The notes: a model not told the origin generated them from the letters alone. A stretch of 64,000 nucleotides of DNA from Paractinoplanes bogorensis (GCF_018829635.1 NZ_JAHKKG010000015.1:124001-188000), one strand, 5' to 3'; shown: positions 1 to 9,029, counted from the stretch's first letter. Translations and numbers: made by a program.

Positions 1-2
1 CC

Positions 3-164
3 GCCGGGACCGGTGCGGCCTTCTGCTGGTTGGGCGTGAACCAGCAGAACGGACGAGCCGGGAAGTTCTATGCCAAGAACGGCTTCGAGATCGTCGGCGT
101 CAAACGCTTCCTGGTCGGCCAGGAATGGCACGACGACCACATCCGCCGCCGCCCGCTCCCCTGA
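3..164 (+). CDS. GNAT family N-acetyltransferase, C-terminal part only
   Basis: The gene enters from the left edge; only the last 53 codons are present. The frame reads through WLGVNQQNGRAGKFYAKNGF and then EIVGVKRFLVGQEWHDD before TGA at 162-164. The pattern of a short strand, an N-x-R-A-x-x-F-Y-x-K-x-G-F helix and then xIVGxxxFxVG is the final part of the GNAT fold (motif B and last strands), which completes the acetyl-CoA site in this family. The substrate cannot be told from this part. It converges on the SGNH hydrolase gene. Confidence 0.75.
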   Translation, partial: AGTGAAFCWLGVNQQNGRAGKFYAKNGFEIVGVKRFLVGQEWHDDHIRRRPLP

Positions 165-259
165 TCACACAGCCAAGATCACGCTGAGCAGCCGCCGCCT
201 CCCCCGCCCACCCAGGGACGCCGACGAAACTACGCCCCGGTCAAGCTGAACGGCCGACG

Positions 260-268
260 TTGTCCACA
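260..268 (+). promoter_or_regulatory. Solitary DnaA-box-like 9-mer
   Basis: TTGTCCACA matches the box preferred by DnaA in high-GC actinobacteria. A degenerate copy (GCGTCCACA) lies 31 bases further on at 291-299. They sit in the 141-base convergent gap between the GNAT and SGNH genes. One good match can be chance, and there is no box cluster or AT-rich unwinding region, so this is not an origin. Confidence 0.25.
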
Positions 269-305
269 GGCCCGGCCGAGCAGTCCGCGCGCGTCCACAG
301 GCGGG

Positions 306-1058
306 TCAGGCCGGGTTGATGTCGACCCAGTCGGTGAACTTGCCGGTTCGGTTGTCGCCGGAGGACTGGCCTCGCGCCCGGCGGGTCAGCCACGGTAGGA
401 CGTGCTCGCGGTAGTAGCGCGCCTCGGCCAGCACGCCCCGGCTCTCGGCCGGGCCGGGGTCGATCAGGTGGGCGGCCTGCTCGTAGCCCAGCGCGGTGAG
501 CACCAGGCCGGCCACCCGGCGATGGCCGGACGCGTTGAGGTGCAGACGGTCGGGTGACCAGTAGCCGGCCCGGCGCAGTTCGACGTCGCGGAAGCAGTCG
601 ACGAACGTGATGTCGTACTGCTTCGGCAGGGACTCCACCGCTCGGGTGAACGCCTCGCCGCGGCGGCGGATCACCTTGCCGAACGGCAGCCGGTCGCCCG
701 GGTCGGCGCCGCTGAGCATCACCATGCGGACGCCGGCCTCGACGACACGCTGCACCGCTTTCTCGGTCATCACGGCCAGCCGCTGCATGTCGCCGCTGCG
801 CATCATGTCGTTGCCGCCGCCGTTGAAGGACAGCAGCGTGGGCGGCGGTGACAACGCGAGGGCGGCGTCGAGCTGCTCGGTCACGATCGGCTCGAGCAGA
901 CGGCCGCGGATGGCGAGATTGGCGTATTGGATCGTCGTGCCCTCACCGGCGGCCAGCCCGGCCGCGACCAGGTCGGTCCAGCCGCGCGCCGCGCCGTCGG
1001 GCAGCTCGTCGCCGACCCCTTCGGTGAAGCTGTCGCCGATCGCCACGTATCGCATCAC
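306..1058 (-). CDS. SGNH/GDSL-family hydrolase
   Basis: A 250-residue esterase/lipase-type hydrolase. All four SGNH blocks are visible: GDSFTEG near residue 8 (nucleophile Ser), a Gly in the AIRGRLL segment (block II), FNGGGND near residue 78 (block III Asn) and DRLHLNASGH near residue 170 (block V Asp and His). There is no signal peptide, so it is probably cytoplasmic, unlike the second SGNH protein at 57040. The start is a double Met (1058 or 1055). The natural substrate is unknown. It lies downstream of the LLM oxidoreductase on the same strand with a 137-base gap, so co-transcription is possible but not shown. Confidence 0.85.
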   Translation of the reverse strand: MMRYVAIGDSFTEGVGDELPDGAARGWTDLVAAGLAAGEGTTIQYANLAIRGRLLEPIVTEQLDAALALSPPPTLLSFNGGGNDMMRSGDMQRLAVMTEKAVQRVVEAGVRMVMLSGADPGDRLPFGKVIRRRGEAFTRAVESLPKQYDITFVDCFRDVELRRAGYWSPDRLHLNASGHRRVAGLVLTALGYEQAAHLIDPGPAESRGVLAEARYYREHVLPWLTRRARGQSSGDNRTGKFTDWVDINPA

Positions 1059-1195
1059 GCCGTGCCTTTCCGCCGCGGCCGCTCGGCTGCCACCGCCGGC
1101 CGCGGATTCTCATCCCCGTGTGCCGGTCAGCGCCTCACACCGCGGCGCCGACCGGGTTGTCGCGCCTGAAGGGAACAGGGGCGCACCGGCCGAGG

Positions 1196-2041
1196 CTATC
1201 CGACCGGTCCGGGCACCAACGGGCGTACCTCTTCGGCCACCCAGCGGACGTAGTCGGCCGGATCCTCCCCCGGCACCGGTTGCAGGATGACCTTGGAGGC
1301 ACCGGCCGCGGCGAACTCACCCACGACGGCGGCGATGTCGGCGGGACTGCCCGCCGCGCCCGGATAGTCGGTCTTGTAGACCAGGGCGTCGGCGGCCAGC
1401 TTGTCGGCGGCGCCCGGACCGGTGAGCGCGGGCAGGAAGACCACGACCTCGGCCGCGCCGTCGACAGTCTTGGCCGCCGCCGAGACCATGGCCGGGGTGG
1501 ATCCGCCGGACAGGACGATGGCGTCGCCCACCTCACCGGCCAGCGCGATCGTCTTGGGCCCGCCGGCCGCGACCGAGATCACCGGCGGAGTCGCGGGCGG
1601 CCAGTCGAGCTTGACGCCGTCGAGCTTGACGTAGCGCCCGTCGACCGTGACCGACTCGCCGGCGAGCAGCGACCGCAGCGCCGTCGCATATTCGCGCAGC
1701 AGCGTGAGCGGGGAGGCGGCCCGGTTGCCGACCTGGCCCATCCACTCCTGCACACCGTGGCCGATGCCGGGCAGCGCGCGGTCGCCGTAGAGCCGGCCGA
1801 GCGTCGCCAGCTCCATGGCCAGGGACGCGACGTTGCGGAACGGCACCGGCATGATGCCCACGCCGACGCGCAGATTTTCCGTCACGGCCAGGGCCGCGGT
1901 CATCGCGGTGAGGCCGCCGTTGAGAAAGCAGTCTTCCCAGAGCCACAGCTCTTCGAGGCCGGCCGCGTCGGCGGCGCGGGCGACCGCGGGCATGGTCTCG
2001 GGCGGGTTGCTCGGCAGGAAGATCGCACCGATCGTCGTCAT
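1196..2041 (-). CDS. LLM-class F420-dependent oxidoreductase (luciferase-like)
   Basis: About 281 residues with the TIM-barrel features of the bacterial-luciferase-like superfamily. The N-terminus MTTIGAIFLPSNPPETM leads into an ADAAGLEELWLWED strand-helix. LRVGVGIMPVPFRN and GHGVQEWMGQVG match the conserved barrel segments, and VISVAAGGPKTIALAGEVGD matches the C-terminal phosphate-gripping region. In actinobacteria these enzymes usually use coenzyme F420, and the substrate cannot be predicted. The ATG at 2041 is preferred over a further-upstream frame extension, because the protein then begins directly at the first barrel strand. Confidence 0.85.
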   Translation of the reverse strand: MTTIGAIFLPSNPPETMPAVARAADAAGLEELWLWEDCFLNGGLTAMTAALAVTENLRVGVGIMPVPFRNVASLAMELATLGRLYGDRALPGIGHGVQEWMGQVGNRAASPLTLLREYATALRSLLAGESVTVDGRYVKLDGVKLDWPPATPPVISVAAGGPKTIALAGEVGDAIVLSGGSTPAMVSAAAKTVDGAAEVVVFLPALTGPGAADKLAADALVYKTDYPGAAGSPADIAAVVGEFAAAGASKVILQPVPGEDPADYVRWVAEEVRPLVPGPVG

Positions 2042-2368
2042 GGGCCCGATTGTGCCCCGACCCCCCGACACTTTCCGGCCCGCGGCCAACGGTCGGCAAC
2101 ACCGGCCTAAGTGTGAGCACCGTCACCATCGAAAGCCGGAGGGTTCGAAGGCGCTGGTCACAACGCCGCCCGCGCGAGGCGACGATCCGGCCGTCATAAA
2201 ACCAGTCGCCTGTTCGTGTTTTTTGTCCAAGCCCGGCCCCGATCGGCGCGGAAAAGTGTCGTACGCCATCGATAGGTTTCCGTCATGTGGATCGGCGCCA
2301 CGGGGGCGCCGATCCACGCAGGTCAGGCTCATGTCCCGGCGTGTCACGGGGGCACACCGGGGCATGGG
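2042..2368. other. Intergenic stretch without a convincing gene
   Basis: This is 327 bases between the WYL regulator end and the LLM start. A leftward open frame of 80 codons exists at 2123-2365 but has no recognisable protein character, poor codon pattern and no ribosome-binding site. The only clear structure is the perfect hairpin at 2287-2317. Confidence 0.6.
2287..2317 (-). terminator. GC-rich hairpin downstream of the WYL regulator
   Basis: A 13-base perfect inverted repeat, GTGGATCGGCGCC and its complement, with loop ACGGG. It starts about 50 bases past the stop of the leftward regulator gene. No T-run follows, which is common for actinobacterial terminators, so a terminator is likely but not certain. 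Confidence 0.55.
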
Positions 2369-3322
2369 TCAGGCCGCGCCGCGCAACAGCGTCTCACCGG
2401 TGGCGCGCACGCGGTCGCGCAGCTCGTCCGGCGACTCGACGGTGAAGGCGGCCCCGAGCACCCCGGCCACCATCACCGGCCAGCCCAGGTCGTCGGTGTT
2501 CATGCGCATCCGGCACGACGAGTCGGTGAGTTCCTCGACGGTCCCGTAATGACCGATGAAGCCGCGGACCGTGGCGGCGGGGGTCTGGAAGACCACCGAG
2601 ACGTCGTATCGGGCCGGGATCTGCGACATCCGCGAGCGCAGCCACGCCGCCGGGTCGCCGCCGGGGATCTCGCGCGGGCGGAAGCGGGCACCGGTCAGCA
2701 CCGGGGAGCCGAGCCGGTCGACCCGGAAGCTGCGCCAGTCGCCGCGGTCGAGGTCCCAGGCGATCAGATACCAGCGCCGGCCCAGCGGGACCAGCCGGTG
2801 CGGTTCGACGTAACGGGTGGCGGTCTCGCCCTCGCGCGGGGTGTAGCCGAAGCGCAGCCGTTCCTCGCCTCGGCAGGCCATCGCCAGGGTGGTCAGCACG
2901 GTCGCGTCCAGCGTCGGACCGCCACCGAACACGCCGGGCGACGTCACCTCGCGCAACGCGTCGATGCGACGGCGCAACCGGGGCGGCAGCAGTTGAATGA
3001 CCTTGGCCAGGGCCCGTACGGACGTCTCCTCGAACCCGGACACCGCGCCCGCCGCCGCCGTCCGGAGGCCGATCGCGATGGCGACCGCCTCGTCGTCGTC
3101 GAGCAGCAGCGGAGGCACCGCCGCGCCGGCCTGGAGCTGATAGCCGCCGGCCACCCCGCGGCTGGCGTCGACCGGATAGCCCAGCTCGCGCAGCCGGTCG
3201 ACGTCGCGGCGCAGGGTCCGCGGGCTCACCTCGAGCCGTTCGGACAGTTCGGACCCGGGCCAGTAGCGGTGGGTCTGCAGCAGCGAGAGCAGTCGCAGCA
3301 TCCGGGCACTCGTGTTCGCCAT
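2369..3322 (-). CDS. WYL-domain helix-turn-helix transcriptional regulator
   Basis: About 317 residues. The N-terminal winged HTH (MANTSARMLRLLSLLQTH, then LEVSPRTLRRDVDRLRELGY) is of the DeoR-like/HTH_11 type. The middle carries a WYL ligand-sensing domain (YVEPHRLVPLGRRWYLIAWD, residues ~150-175), followed by a C-terminal WCX-like extension. Such proteins sense nucleotides, DNA ends or small ligands. ATG 3322 is chosen because the HTH begins there; a 14-codon extension upstream is not conserved in character. It is divergent from the ABC exporter genes with a 62-base gap, so local control of the exporter is the natural inference. Confidence 0.85.
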   Translation of the reverse strand: MANTSARMLRLLSLLQTHRYWPGSELSERLEVSPRTLRRDVDRLRELGYPVDASRGVAGGYQLQAGAAVPPLLLDDDEAVAIAIGLRTAAAGAVSGFEETSVRALAKVIQLLPPRLRRRIDALREVTSPGVFGGGPTLDATVLTTLAMACRGEERLRFGYTPREGETATRYVEPHRLVPLGRRWYLIAWDLDRGDWRSFRVDRLGSPVLTGARFRPREIPGGDPAAWLRSRMSQIPARYDVSVVFQTPAATVRGFIGHYGTVEELTDSSCRMRMNTDDLGWPVMVAGVLGAAFTVESPDELRDRVRATGETLLRGAA

Positions 3323-3371
3323 GAATCCAGACTCCGCCGTATTGAGGTCAGAAAGTGTCCGCAAACGACCC

Positions 3372-3377
3372 TAGCGT
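3372..3377 (+). promoter_or_regulatory. Candidate -10 element for a leaderless exporter mRNA
   Basis: TAGCGT lies 7 bases before ATG 3385, which has no Shine-Dalgarno sequence. The spacing fits a leaderless transcript starting at or near the ATG. No good -35 sits at the ideal distance. TTGAGG at 3342-3347 is too far away. Confidence 0.3.
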
Positions 3378-3384
3378 CAGAACC

Positions 3385-4344
3385 ATGATGGAGACGTACG
3401 GGCTCACCAAGCACTTCAAGGACGTCCGAGCCGTCGACGGCATCGACCTCAACGTGGCCCCCGGCGAACTGGTCGCGCTGCTCGGCCCGAACGGCGCCGG
3501 CAAGTCGACGACGCTGCGGATGCTGACGACGCTGATCCCGCCGACCTCGGGGACGGCCCGGGTGGCCGGGTTCGACGTGGTGCGGCAGCAACGCGAGGTG
3601 CGGATGCGGATCGGCTACATCGGGCAGGGCAACGGCGCCGGTCACAGCCAGCGGGGCCGGGACGAACTGATCAGCCAGGGCCGGGCCTACGGGCTCGGGG
3701 TCAGGAGCGCCCGGGCCCGCGCGGCCACCCTGATCGAGTCGCTGGGCCTGGGCGAGGTGGCCGACCGCCGGGTCTCCAGCCTCTCCGGCGGGCAGCGGCG
3801 CCGGCTGGACATCGCGATGGGGCTGATCCACGAGCCCGGCCTGCTGTTCCTGGACGAGCCGTCGACCGGCCTCGACCCGCAGAACCGGGCCAACCTGCAG
3901 GAGCACATCCTCGACCTGCGGGCCCGGCACGAGACGACGATCGTGCTGACCACCCACTACCTCGACGAGGCGGACTCGATGGCCGAGCGGGTGATCGTGA
4001 TCGACCACGGGCGGATCATCGCCGACGACACCCCGGCGCAGCTCAAGGCCGAGCACGTGGGCGACCGGATCATTCTCGGGTTCGACCACGAGACAGACGC
4101 GGCGAGCGCGGCAGCCGCCGTCGCCCGGTTCGATCCGGAGCGGCAAGACACCCGGCTGACCATCCGGACGCAGGGGGCTCCTCGACGCGTACCGGAAATC
4201 CTTGATGATCTTCGGACCCTCGGAAACCCGGCCACCGAGGTCGAGGTGGTGCGGCCGACGCTGGACGACGTGTTCCTCAAGCTGACCGGTCGCAGCCTGC
4301 GTGAGGGCGGCACGGCCGATTCGCGCGAACTGGTGGAGGTCTGA
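3385..4344 (+). CDS. ABC transporter ATP-binding protein, DrrA type
   Basis: About 319 residues. It contains Walker A GPNGAGKST (~residue 40), signature LSGGQRRRLDIAMGL (~140), Walker B LLFLDEPSTGLDP (~160) and switch His in TTHYLDEAD. The C-terminal extension after residue 220 is typical of daunorubicin-resistance-type (DrrA) exporter ATPases. It powers export with the permease encoded two bases downstream. Start is at the double Met (3385 or 3388); upstream in-frame codons lack family similarity. Substrate is unknown, and control by the divergent WYL regulator is inferred. Confidence 0.9.
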   Translation: MMETYGLTKHFKDVRAVDGIDLNVAPGELVALLGPNGAGKSTTLRMLTTLIPPTSGTARVAGFDVVRQQREVRMRIGYIGQGNGAGHSQRGRDELISQGRAYGLGVRSARARAATLIESLGLGEVADRRVSSLSGGQRRRLDIAMGLIHEPGLLFLDEPSTGLDPQNRANLQEHILDLRARHETTIVLTTHYLDEADSMAERVIVIDHGRIIADDTPAQLKAEHVGDRIILGFDHETDAASAAAAVARFDPERQDTRLTIRTQGAPRRVPEILDDLRTLGNPATEVEVVRPTLDDVFLKLTGRSLREGGTADSRELVEV

Positions 4345-4345
4345 G

Positions 4346-5080
4346 ATGACGACCCTGGTGGCCGACACCCGCACCGTGTTCAGCCGGGAGCTGCGGCCGG
4401 TGCTGCGGGACCCGTTCACGATCATCTTTTCGATGGTGCAGCCGCTGGTGTTCCTGGCGCTGTTCACGCCGTTGCTGCCGGACGACTCGCTGCAGTGGTT
4501 CGTGCCCGGCATCATCGTGATGTCGTGCCTGTTCGCGTCGTCGATGACCGGCTCGAACCTGCTCTTCGAGATCCAGACCGGATCGCACGAGCGGATGCTG
4601 GTCACCCCGTTGCGGCGGCCGGCCCTGCTGATCGGGCGGGCGCTCAAGGAGATCGTGCCGATGTTCGCCCAGGCGGCGTTGATCGTGGCCGTCTGCGCGC
4701 CGTTCGGGTTCCGGTTCAACCTCGTGGGCGCGCTGCTCGGGCTGGTCATCCTGGCCGCCTTCTGCATCGGGCTGGGCGCCCTGTCGTACACGCTGGCGCT
4801 GGCCTCGAAGAACCAGGAGTGGCTGTTCTGGACCGTGCAGCAGACCCTGATCTTCCCGTTGCTGCTGCTGGCCGGGGTGCTGCTGCCGATCGACAACGGA
4901 CCCGGCTGGCTGCAGGCCCTGGCCCGCGGTAATCCGCTGAGCTACGTCGTGGATGCCGAGCGGGCGCTGTTCGCCGGGGACATCCTCTCGTCGGCGACGT
5001 TCGGCGGGCTGGTCGCCGGGGCGGCGACGGCGGCCGTAGAGCTGTGGGCCGGGGTCCGGGCCATGCGCAACTCGGACTGA
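4346..5080 (+). CDS. ABC-2 type transporter permease (DrrB-like)
   Basis: A 244-residue membrane protein with about six hydrophobic helices: FTIIFSMVQPLVFLALF, WFVPGIIVMSCLFASSM, an amphipathic GSHERMLVTP loop, then three to four C-terminal helices ending near residue 240. The RDPFTIIF start and the LVTPLRRPALLIGR segment are typical of ABC-2 permeases paired with DrrA ATPases. ATG 4346 is preceded by GGAGG inside the end of the ATPase gene and lies one base after its stop, indicating translational coupling. Confidence 0.88.
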   Translation: MTTLVADTRTVFSRELRPVLRDPFTIIFSMVQPLVFLALFTPLLPDDSLQWFVPGIIVMSCLFASSMTGSNLLFEIQTGSHERMLVTPLRRPALLIGRALKEIVPMFAQAALIVAVCAPFGFRFNLVGALLGLVILAAFCIGLGALSYTLALASKNQEWLFWTVQQTLIFPLLLLAGVLLPIDNGPGWLQALARGNPLSYVVDAERALFAGDILSSATFGGLVAGAATAAVELWAGVRAMRNSD

Positions 5081-5107
5081 GATGCGCGGTGCCGATACCG
5101 TCGGCCC

Positions 5108-6148
5108 GTGTTCAAACTGTGGCGGCGTCGCGCCGACGATCCGGTCGCGGCGCCGCGCCGCCGTAATCCGGACTCCGTGGTCGACTGTGCCGTCTATCGC
5201 TCCGGAGGTCGCAAACCGGGCACCGTCCACTTCGGCCAGGCCCACCGGCGGCGCGGCGAGTTCCTCTGGCTCGGCCTGCACGAGCCCGACCTGGGCACCA
5301 TGCGGGCCGTCGCGCACACTTTCGGGCTGCACGACCTGGTCGTCGAGCAGACGGTCGAGGACGGGCACCGGCCGGCCGTCGAGACGATCGGCGAGGTGAC
5401 CCGGCTCGTCCTGCGGACGGCCCGCTACGTCGAGCACGAGGAATTGACGGCCACCAGTGAAGTGGTCGACACCGGCGACGTGACGGTGCTGATCGGACCG
5501 TGGTTCGTGATCACCGTGCGTCACGGCGCGGCGGGTGCATTGTGGCGAGTCCGGCAGGAAGCGGAGAAGCGCCCCGAACTGGTGCGAAGCGGACCGTGGG
5601 GGGTTGCGTACGCGGTGGCGAACCGGATGGTCGACGACTATCTGGAGGTCGCGGCCGAGGTCGAGCGCGATCTGGAGCGTCTCGAGGAGGAGACGTTCGC
5701 CACACGGCGGTCCGCCGACATCGCCCACTTTTACCAGCTCAAGCGGGAAATGGTCGAGCTCAAACGAGCCGTGCTGCCACTGTCCGAGCCGCTCGCCCGG
5801 CTGCTCGACCTGACCGTCCTGCCGCCGGGGCTGAGGCCCTATTTCGTCGACGTCCGCGGGCGCCTGGCCCGGGCCACCGATCGTGTGGCCGGCTTCGACG
5901 ACCTGCTCAACTCCATCCTGCAGGCCCGATTGACGCAGGTCACGCTCGAGCAGAACAACGACATGCGGATGATCGCGGCCTGGGCCGCCATCGCGGCCAT
6001 CCCCACCGTGGGTGCCGGGATCTATGGGATGAACTTCGCGAACATGCCAGGAATCGACTCCCGGTATGGGTTCTCGGTGACCATTGTGATAATTGTTCTC
6101 GTCTGTAGCGGCCTCTTCTGGCGGTTCAAACGAGCGGGTTGGTTGTGA
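5108..6148 (+). CDS. corA: CorA-family magnesium/divalent cation channel
   Basis: A 346-residue protein with a large cytosolic N-terminal domain, a long coiled-coil helix (residues ~190-290) and two C-terminal membrane helices. The signature YGMNFANMP follows the first membrane helix (IAAWAAIAAIPTVGAGIYGMN). The last helix is VTIVIIVLVCSGLFW, with a short basic tail. CorA forms a pentamer that admits Mg2+, Co2+ or Ni2+. Start is GTG 5108. It follows the permease by 27 bases but is functionally unrelated. A weak hairpin (CGTCAC/GTGACG, 6156-6172) follows the stop. Confidence 0.92.
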   Translation: MFKLWRRRADDPVAAPRRRNPDSVVDCAVYRSGGRKPGTVHFGQAHRRRGEFLWLGLHEPDLGTMRAVAHTFGLHDLVVEQTVEDGHRPAVETIGEVTRLVLRTARYVEHEELTATSEVVDTGDVTVLIGPWFVITVRHGAAGALWRVRQEAEKRPELVRSGPWGVAYAVANRMVDDYLEVAAEVERDLERLEEETFATRRSADIAHFYQLKREMVELKRAVLPLSEPLARLLDLTVLPPGLRPYFVDVRGRLARATDRVAGFDDLLNSILQARLTQVTLEQNNDMRMIAAWAAIAAIPTVGAGIYGMNFANMPGIDSRYGFSVTIVIIVLVCSGLFWRFKRAGWL

Positions 6149-6368
6149 TGATCCACGTCACGGACGGTGACGGTCGATCAAGGGTGCGTGAGTGCCAGGT
6201 GATTCATCTGGGACCTCAGGAGCATCAGGCATCGACCGAACGGCCAGCCGCATCCACCGCTTCAATGATCGTCCATACCGGACAGTACGCGAAGATTCGG
6301 CCGCTCTCCCGTAGCCATCGAAACCGGCGAGTAACTAGCGTTTCATCGTCGTTCCGTGGGGAGGCTGT

Positions 6369-8984
6369 GTGACTGCGACCCAGGTCGCCGCACCGCAGGG
6401 TCAGGCAAAACCGGCCAAGCGGCGCAGCGGCATCCTGACTGCCCTCAAAGGGCACGTCGATCTGTTCCTGAACGCCGGCTCGCTGATCGCCACCACGGCG
6501 ATCACGTCGTTGTTCGGGTTCGCGTTCTGGTGGGTCGCCGCTCGTTCGGCGTCCCCCGAGGCGGTGGGTCAGGCGTCGGCCGCGGTCTCCGCGATGACGC
6601 TGATCGGCACCATCGGCATGTTCGGCATGGGCACCATGCTGATCTCCGACCTGTCGCAGCTGCGCGGGCCCAAGTGGGAACTGATCACCACCTGTCTGCT
6701 CGTGGCCGGCAGCGCCGCCACGGTCGGCGGCATCATCTACGTGGTCGTCGCCCAGCTGTGGATCCCCGGCCTGCAGGCGGCGCTGGGCGGCACCTTCGGC
6801 ACCGTGCTGCTGGTCATCGGCATCGCACTCAACTCGATGACCCTGGTGCTCGACGAAGCCCTGGTCGGCCTGCTCAAGGGCCCGCTGCAGCTGATGCGCA
6901 ACGCCTGGTTCTCGGTGATCAAGCTGGCGCTGCTGGGCGGTCTGGCCCTGGCGCCGATCACCCTGACCGGCAACGAGCTGCTGCTGACCTGGGTGGCCGG
7001 CATCGTGCTGTCGACCGCCATCCTGAGCGGCGCGCTGCGGCGCAACCGCATCATCGACTCCGCCAAGCCGCGCCTCTCGCTGCTCAAGGGCCGGGGCAAG
7101 TCGACCTTCGACCACAACCTGCTCAACCTGGCGACCTACCTGCCCCGCGCGGCCCTGCCGCTGGTCGTCACCGCGGTGCTGTCGGCCGAGGCCAACGCGT
7201 CGTTCTACACCGCCTTCATGGTGCTGTCGTTCCTCGCGATGGTGCCCGGCAACGTCGCCCTCACGCTGTTCGCGGTGGCCAGCGGCGACAAGCGGGCGCT
7301 GACCTCCAAGGTGCGGGTCGGCCTGATGATCTGCCTCGGCGGCGGTCTGCCGGTCGCGGCGCTGGTCTACCTGCTGGCCAACCCGATCATGTCGGTGTTC
7401 GGCGCTCAATACGCCGAGACCGCGAGCGACGCCCTGCGGCTGCTCACGCTCACCTACGTGCCGTTCGTCTTCCTGCACTTCTTCATGGCGATCTCCCGGG
7501 TCAACGACCGGGTCCGCGGGGCCGGCATCTTCTCGCTCTTCGCGGGCATCGCCGAGCTGGGCGGGGCCTGGTACGGCGGCACCCACGGCGGCCTGACCGA
7601 CCTGGTCATGTGGGTCGCGATCGTGATGGGCGTGGAGACCGTGCTGGTCGCGCCGACCGTGCTGCGGGTCGTCTTCGGCAGCGCCAAGCGCCGCGGTGAC
7701 AGCGCCAACACCACCGTCATGACGCTGCACGAGCGGGCCTGGTTGCCGCTCGAATACATCCGGACCGTCGGGCCGCTGTACGGCGTGACCGTGGACGGCG
7801 TACGGCGGGCTCTGATCGGTCTGCACGCCGCCGACCCCAAGCACCGGGCCGTGTCGAAGCTCGACCGGGTCGGGGCGCGCTGGGAGCACATGAACGGGGC
7901 CGAGTTCGCCCAGTTCGTGCACCGCGCCGTGCAAGACTCGGGCGACTGGTCGCTCGACATGGACGGGATGACCCGCAAGCTCCAGTCCGAGCCGCGCGGC
8001 GTGCACCCGATCCGGATCCTGGTCGGGGCCGGCTACATCGCGATCAAGGTGTCGCACGCGTACGGCGACGCCGGCCCGGTGAACTCGCTGGTGCACGAGC
8101 TGGTGCTCGCGGCCAGCCAGGGCCGGGCCGCGGTGATCCCGCCGCTCGAGCGCAACCGGATGGCGCTGCCCAAGGCCTGGTGGAAGCAGTTCGGCACCAA
8201 GCCGGCCCGGTGGAAGGAGGGCATCAGCTTCGCCCGCCCGCCGGAGGCCGAAGAGACCCGGATGCGCAAGTGGCAACCCAATTTGACCGTACGGTCGGCG
8301 CGCTCGGCCTCGACGCTCAAGCTGATGCGCAAGTGGCGCGACGAGTACAGCCCCGGCGTCACCACCTCGGCCATCACGTTCGCGGCGTTCACCGCGGCGC
8401 TGCACCAGCTGGGCCTCAAGCCGGACACCGGCGGCGCGACGTTCCTGGCCGACGGCCGGCGGTTCCTCGACAAGGACGTCCGGATCGACAGCAACTTCTG
8501 CATGGGTCCCTACCTGTCCCCGCAGAACATGATGGACCCGGCGTCGATCAACACGACGATCAAGAACGAGCTGGCCACCGGCCGCATCCTCACGATGATG
8601 GTGCTGCGCGAGGGCAAGATCGCTCTGGACGGCGCGCCCGGCATGCCCGACCCGTACCCGTCGGAGCTGGCCATCCCGCCGCGGCCCCGCCTGACCTTCA
8701 GCAACCAGGGCCGGCACGACCTGCTCGGTGACCTGCCGTGGTCGGTCGGCCCGGAGTGGCGGGTCAACCTGAGCGTCCCGACGCTGAACAGCCCCGAGGG
8801 CGTCTGCCTGACGACCAGCGAGATGAACGGGGTGCTGCACCTGGAGGCGACGTTCCACGCGTCGACCTTCGACCCCAACCTGATCTCCAAGGCGATGGAG
8901 ATGGTGCTCACCGACCCGTCCGCGCTGATCATGGCGGCGCGGCGCGAGTCGGACGAGGCCACCCAGGTTCTCGCCCGGGTCTGA
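6369..8984 (+). CDS. Flippase-like membrane protein fused to an HxxxD acyltransferase-like domain
   Basis: 871 residues in two parts. Residues ~30-440 form about 12 hydrophobic helices of the MATE/polysaccharide-flippase (Wzx/MurJ-like) type, starting with LFLNAGSLIATTAITSLFGF. Residues ~470-871 are soluble, with HAYGD at residues 563-567. This is an HxxxD motif as in condensation, BAHD and wax-ester/PapA-type acyltransferases, preceded by GVHPIRILVGAGYIAIKVS and followed by a helix like theirs. A later GPYLSPQNMM...SINTTIKNELATGR segment also fits. GTG 6369 follows GTGGGGAGGC. A tight hairpin terminator follows, so it is monocistronic. Inference: it moves a lipid-linked or small amphiphilic product across the membrane and acylates it. 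The fusion, not either half, is the unusual part. Confidence 0.75.
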   Translation: MTATQVAAPQGQAKPAKRRSGILTALKGHVDLFLNAGSLIATTAITSLFGFAFWWVAARSASPEAVGQASAAVSAMTLIGTIGMFGMGTMLISDLSQLRGPKWELITTCLLVAGSAATVGGIIYVVVAQLWIPGLQAALGGTFGTVLLVIGIALNSMTLVLDEALVGLLKGPLQLMRNAWFSVIKLALLGGLALAPITLTGNELLLTWVAGIVLSTAILSGALRRNRIIDSAKPRLSLLKGRGKSTFDHNLLNLATYLPRAALPLVVTAVLSAEANASFYTAFMVLSFLAMVPGNVALTLFAVASGDKRALTSKVRVGLMICLGGGLPVAALVYLLANPIMSVFGAQYAETASDALRLLTLTYVPFVFLHFFMAISRVNDRVRGAGIFSLFAGIAELGGAWYGGTHGGLTDLVMWVAIVMGVETVLVAPTVLRVVFGSAKRRGDSANTTVMTLHERAWLPLEYIRTVGPLYGVTVDGVRRALIGLHAADPKHRAVSKLDRVGARWEHMNGAEFAQFVHRAVQDSGDWSLDMDGMTRKLQSEPRGVHPIRILVGAGYIAIKVSHAYGDAGPVNSLVHELVLAASQGRAAVIPPLERNRMALPKAWWKQFGTKPARWKEGISFARPPEAEETRMRKWQPNLTVRSARSASTLKLMRKWRDEYSPGVTTSAITFAAFTAALHQLGLKPDTGGATFLADGRRFLDKDVRIDSNFCMGPYLSPQNMMDPASINTTIKNELATGRILTMMVLREGKIALDGAPGMPDPYPSELAIPPRPRLTFSNQGRHDLLGDLPWSVGPEWRVNLSVPTLNSPEGVCLTTSEMNGVLHLEATFHASTFDPNLISKAMEMVLTDPSALIMAARRESDEATQVLARV

Positions 8985-8999
8985 CCCTTCTGATCGCAA

Positions 9000-9029
9000 C
9001 GGCGCCCGGCCTTCTCTGGCCGGGCGCCG
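9000..9029 (+). terminator. Rho-independent-type hairpin after the flippase fusion
   Basis: A 12-base perfect stem CGGCGCCCGGCC with loop TTCTCT, 16 bases beyond the stop codon. There is no long T-run. It also lies near the end of the leftward gene at 9155 and may serve both directions. Confidence 0.75.

Noticed and set aside
260-299. Chromosome replication origin from DnaA-box-like words
   Set aside because: Only one good box, no cluster, no dnaA/dnaN genes nearby.
3226-5728. Two long leftward frames (3226-4896 and 4277-5728) opposite the ABC exporter genes
   Set aside because: They overlap well-supported ABC genes and carry no motifs.
6139-6372. Small rightward gene before the flippase fusion
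   Set aside because: It overlaps the ends of both neighbours and lacks any motif.
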